64,000 nucleotides of DNA, from the NCBI RefSeq assembly GCF_017308015.1, contig NZ_JAFKFW010000002.1, positions 496,001 to 560,000 of the forward strand. Direction: 5' to 3'. The notes below the pieces were generated by a model. It was not told where the DNA came from and did no database searches. It saw only the letters and a program-made list of their open reading frames with translations. Shown in pieces: positions 62,732 through 64,000 of this stretch. Position numbers and translations under genes: made by a program. The stretch comes from Allobosea sp. (lineage in GTDB: Bacteria > Pseudomonadota > Alphaproteobacteria > Rhizobiales > Beijerinckiaceae). The first letter of the stretch is position 1. Every line of letters starts with the position of its first letter.

Positions 62732-63736
62732 ATGGAATGGTATCTCCCCGTGATCTGGGCCGGGCTGATCGGCACCGCCGTGATGCTCTATGTGGTGCTC
62801 GACGGCTTCGACCTCGGCATCGCCATCCTGTTCCCGACGACGAAGGACGAGAGCGAGCGCGACCAGATGATGAATTCGGTCGCGCCGTTCTGGGACGGCA
62901 ACGAGACGTGGCTTGTCCTCGGCGGCGGCGGGCTCTGGGTCGCCTTCCCGCAAGCCTATGCCATCATCATGCCGGCCTTCTATATCCCGGTCATCCTGAT
63001 GCTGCTGGCACTGATCTTTCGCGGTGTCGCGTTCGAGTTCCGCTGGGTCGCCAAGCCGCATCACCACCGCTGGGACATCGCCTTCTGGCTCGGCTCCACC
63101 GTCGCCGCCTTTTCGCAGGGATTGATCCTCGGCGGCCTGATCCAGGGCGTCACGGTCGCGAACGGCCAATTCGCCGGAGGGCCGTTCGACTGGCTGACGC
63201 CCTTCACCGTGATGTGCGGGATCGGCGTCGTGGTGGGCTATGCCCTGCTCGGCGCGACCTGGCTGATCTTCAAGACCGAAGGCCCGGTCGCGGAACGGGC
63301 CCGTCGGCAGGCCAGGACGCTGCTGCTGGCGCTGATGGGCTTCGCCGCGCTGGTTTCGCTATGGACACCCTTCGCGCATCCGCGAATCGCCGAGCGCTGG
63401 TTCACGCCGGGCAATCTCGTCCTGCTCTGGCCCTTCCCCGCACTGACGGCGTTCTGCGGCTACATGGTCTGGAAGCGGCTCCAGGGTGCGCATGAATTCA
63501 CGCCCTTCGCCTTTACCATCGCGATCTTCCTGCTCTGCTTCCTCGGGCTGTCGATCTCGAACTTCCCCTATCTCGTACCGCCCTCGGTAACGATCTGGGA
63601 CGCGGCGGCCGCCCCCTCCTCCCATGTCTTCGTGCTGATCGGCGTCGCCTTCCTGCTGCCGATGATCCTGTTCTACACGGCCTTCGTGTACTGGACCTTC
63701 CGCGGCAAGGTCAGAGCGGACAGCGGCTACCACTGA
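62732..63736 (+). CDS. cydB: cytochrome bd-type quinol oxidase subunit II
   Basis: 334 aa, about eight to nine TM helices. VVLDGFDLGIAILFP and FWDGNETWLVLGGGGLWVAF are diagnostic. Starts 11 bp after cydA. No cydX-like gene and no cydDC is visible in the remaining sequence. Confidence 0.95.
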   Translation: MEWYLPVIWAGLIGTAVMLYVVLDGFDLGIAILFPTTKDESERDQMMNSVAPFWDGNETWLVLGGGGLWVAFPQAYAIIMPAFYIPVILMLLALIFRGVAFEFRWVAKPHHHRWDIAFWLGSTVAAFSQGLILGGLIQGVTVANGQFAGGPFDWLTPFTVMCGIGVVVGYALLGATWLIFKTEGPVAERARRQARTLLLALMGFAALVSLWTPFAHPRIAERWFTPGNLVLLWPFPALTAFCGYMVWKRLQGAHEFTPFAFTIAIFLLCFLGLSISNFPYLVPPSVTIWDAAAAPSSHVFVLIGVAFLLPMILFYTAFVYWTFRGKVRADSGYH

Positions 63737-63738
63737 GC

Positions 63739-63763
63739 GGAACCAACGCGGTCACGCGACGTT
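63739..63763 (+). promoter_or_regulatory. EcfG-type stress promoter upstream of the YpfJ-type gene
   Basis: GGAAC at 63739-63743, 16 nt, CGTT at 63760-63763. Full consensus match, about 80 bp before the start codon. Confidence 0.75.
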
Positions 63764-63843
63764 CAGGTCCAGCCTGCAAAGACGACTTGAGTTCCCCGCA
63801 TCTCCCGGCGAGATTGCGGGGGAGCTTCGCCGAGGATGCCTTC

Positions 63844-64000
63844 ATGCAATGGGAAGATTACCGCCAGTCCGATAATCTCGAGGACCGGCGCGGCAGTGGC
63901 GGCGGCTTCGCCGGCATGCCCGGTGGACGTGGCGGCGTCGGCATCGGCACGATGGTCGTGCTCGGCCTGCTCGGCTGGGCGCTCGGCATCGATCCCCGCC
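63844..64000 (+). CDS. YpfJ-type neutral zinc metallopeptidase family protein (5' part)
   Basis: The first 52 codons are in the window; the gene runs off the end. MQWEDYRQSDNLEDRRGSGG, then a Gly-rich basic patch and a TM helix (VGIGTMVVLGLLGWALGID) match the N-terminus of the YpfJ family. The HExxH zinc site would lie beyond the edge. GAGGA 7 nt before the ATG. Confidence 0.85.
   Translation, partial: MQWEDYRQSDNLEDRRGSGGGFAGMPGGRGGVGIGTMVVLGLLGWALGIDPR

Overview
The window looks like chromosomal DNA of a high-GC alphaproteobacterium of the order Hyphomicrobiales (Rhizobiales). Bosea or a close relative is my best guess from protein flavour, but the sequence alone does not prove the genus. 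Supporting signs are a MucR/Ros-type regulator, a PdhS-like cell-cycle kinase, a GT21 ceramide glucosyltransferase, DUF1150, DUF1236 and DUF2007 proteins, a tRNA-His with G1-U72 and A73, and several promoters of the alphaproteobacterial EcfG stress type (GGAAC-N16/17-CGTT). I see no phage, integrase, transposase, rRNA or CRISPR array, so this reads as core genome with some accessory metabolism.

Layout. 1-10.8 kb: mucR, oligopeptidase B, an acidic membrane-anchored protein of unknown function, Fe superoxide dismutase, a chemotaxis receptor, and a YdjC-type deacetylase divergent from a polyprenyl-phosphate glycosyltransferase and murJ. 10.8-18.1 kb: a branched-chain amino acid block (azlCD, aminotransferase) with a nitronate monooxygenase, a phosphopantetheinyl transferase, two tandem TerC proteins, and a tartrate-dehydrogenase-like gene coupled to a haloacetate (fluoroacetate) dehalogenase-like gene. 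18.3-28.0 kb: a translation block containing pheT, pheS, rplT, rpmI and infC, broken up by an ASCH gene, a ceramide glucosyltransferase, a LOG-family gene and a TetR/MFS pair with a clear operator. infC appears to start at AUU.

28-44 kb: a GT4 enzyme, a hydrolase, Hsp20 with DUF1150, tRNA-His, two phasin-like proteins, the PdhS-like kinase, MgtE, a GST, a DMT exporter and a LysR-tctBAC tripartite carboxylate transporter. 44-48 kb: upp, a URC4/DUF1688 gene and a URC1-type GTP-cyclohydrolase-II homologue in one transcriptional direction, which matches the URC uracil-degradation pathway. 48-53 kb: glyS and glyQ, then three small exported basic proteins. 53-64 kb: an N6-adenine methyltransferase, DUF2007, polyprenyl diphosphate synthase, a Nudix hydrolase, ispE, a TPR protein, a small lipoprotein, ETF-ubiquinone oxidoreductase, a family-4-like uracil-DNA glycosylase, cydAB and the start of a YpfJ-type metallopeptidase.

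Most noteworthy: the URC operon; five EcfG-type promoters (one bidirectional) in front of mostly small envelope proteins; the triplet of small cationic exported proteins; two copies of a long hairpin repeat, one of which supplies the 3' end and stop codon of glyS; a YdjC deacetylase/GT2 pair resembling the NaxD/FlmF2 lipid A amino-sugar system; and the self-symmetric TetR operator.
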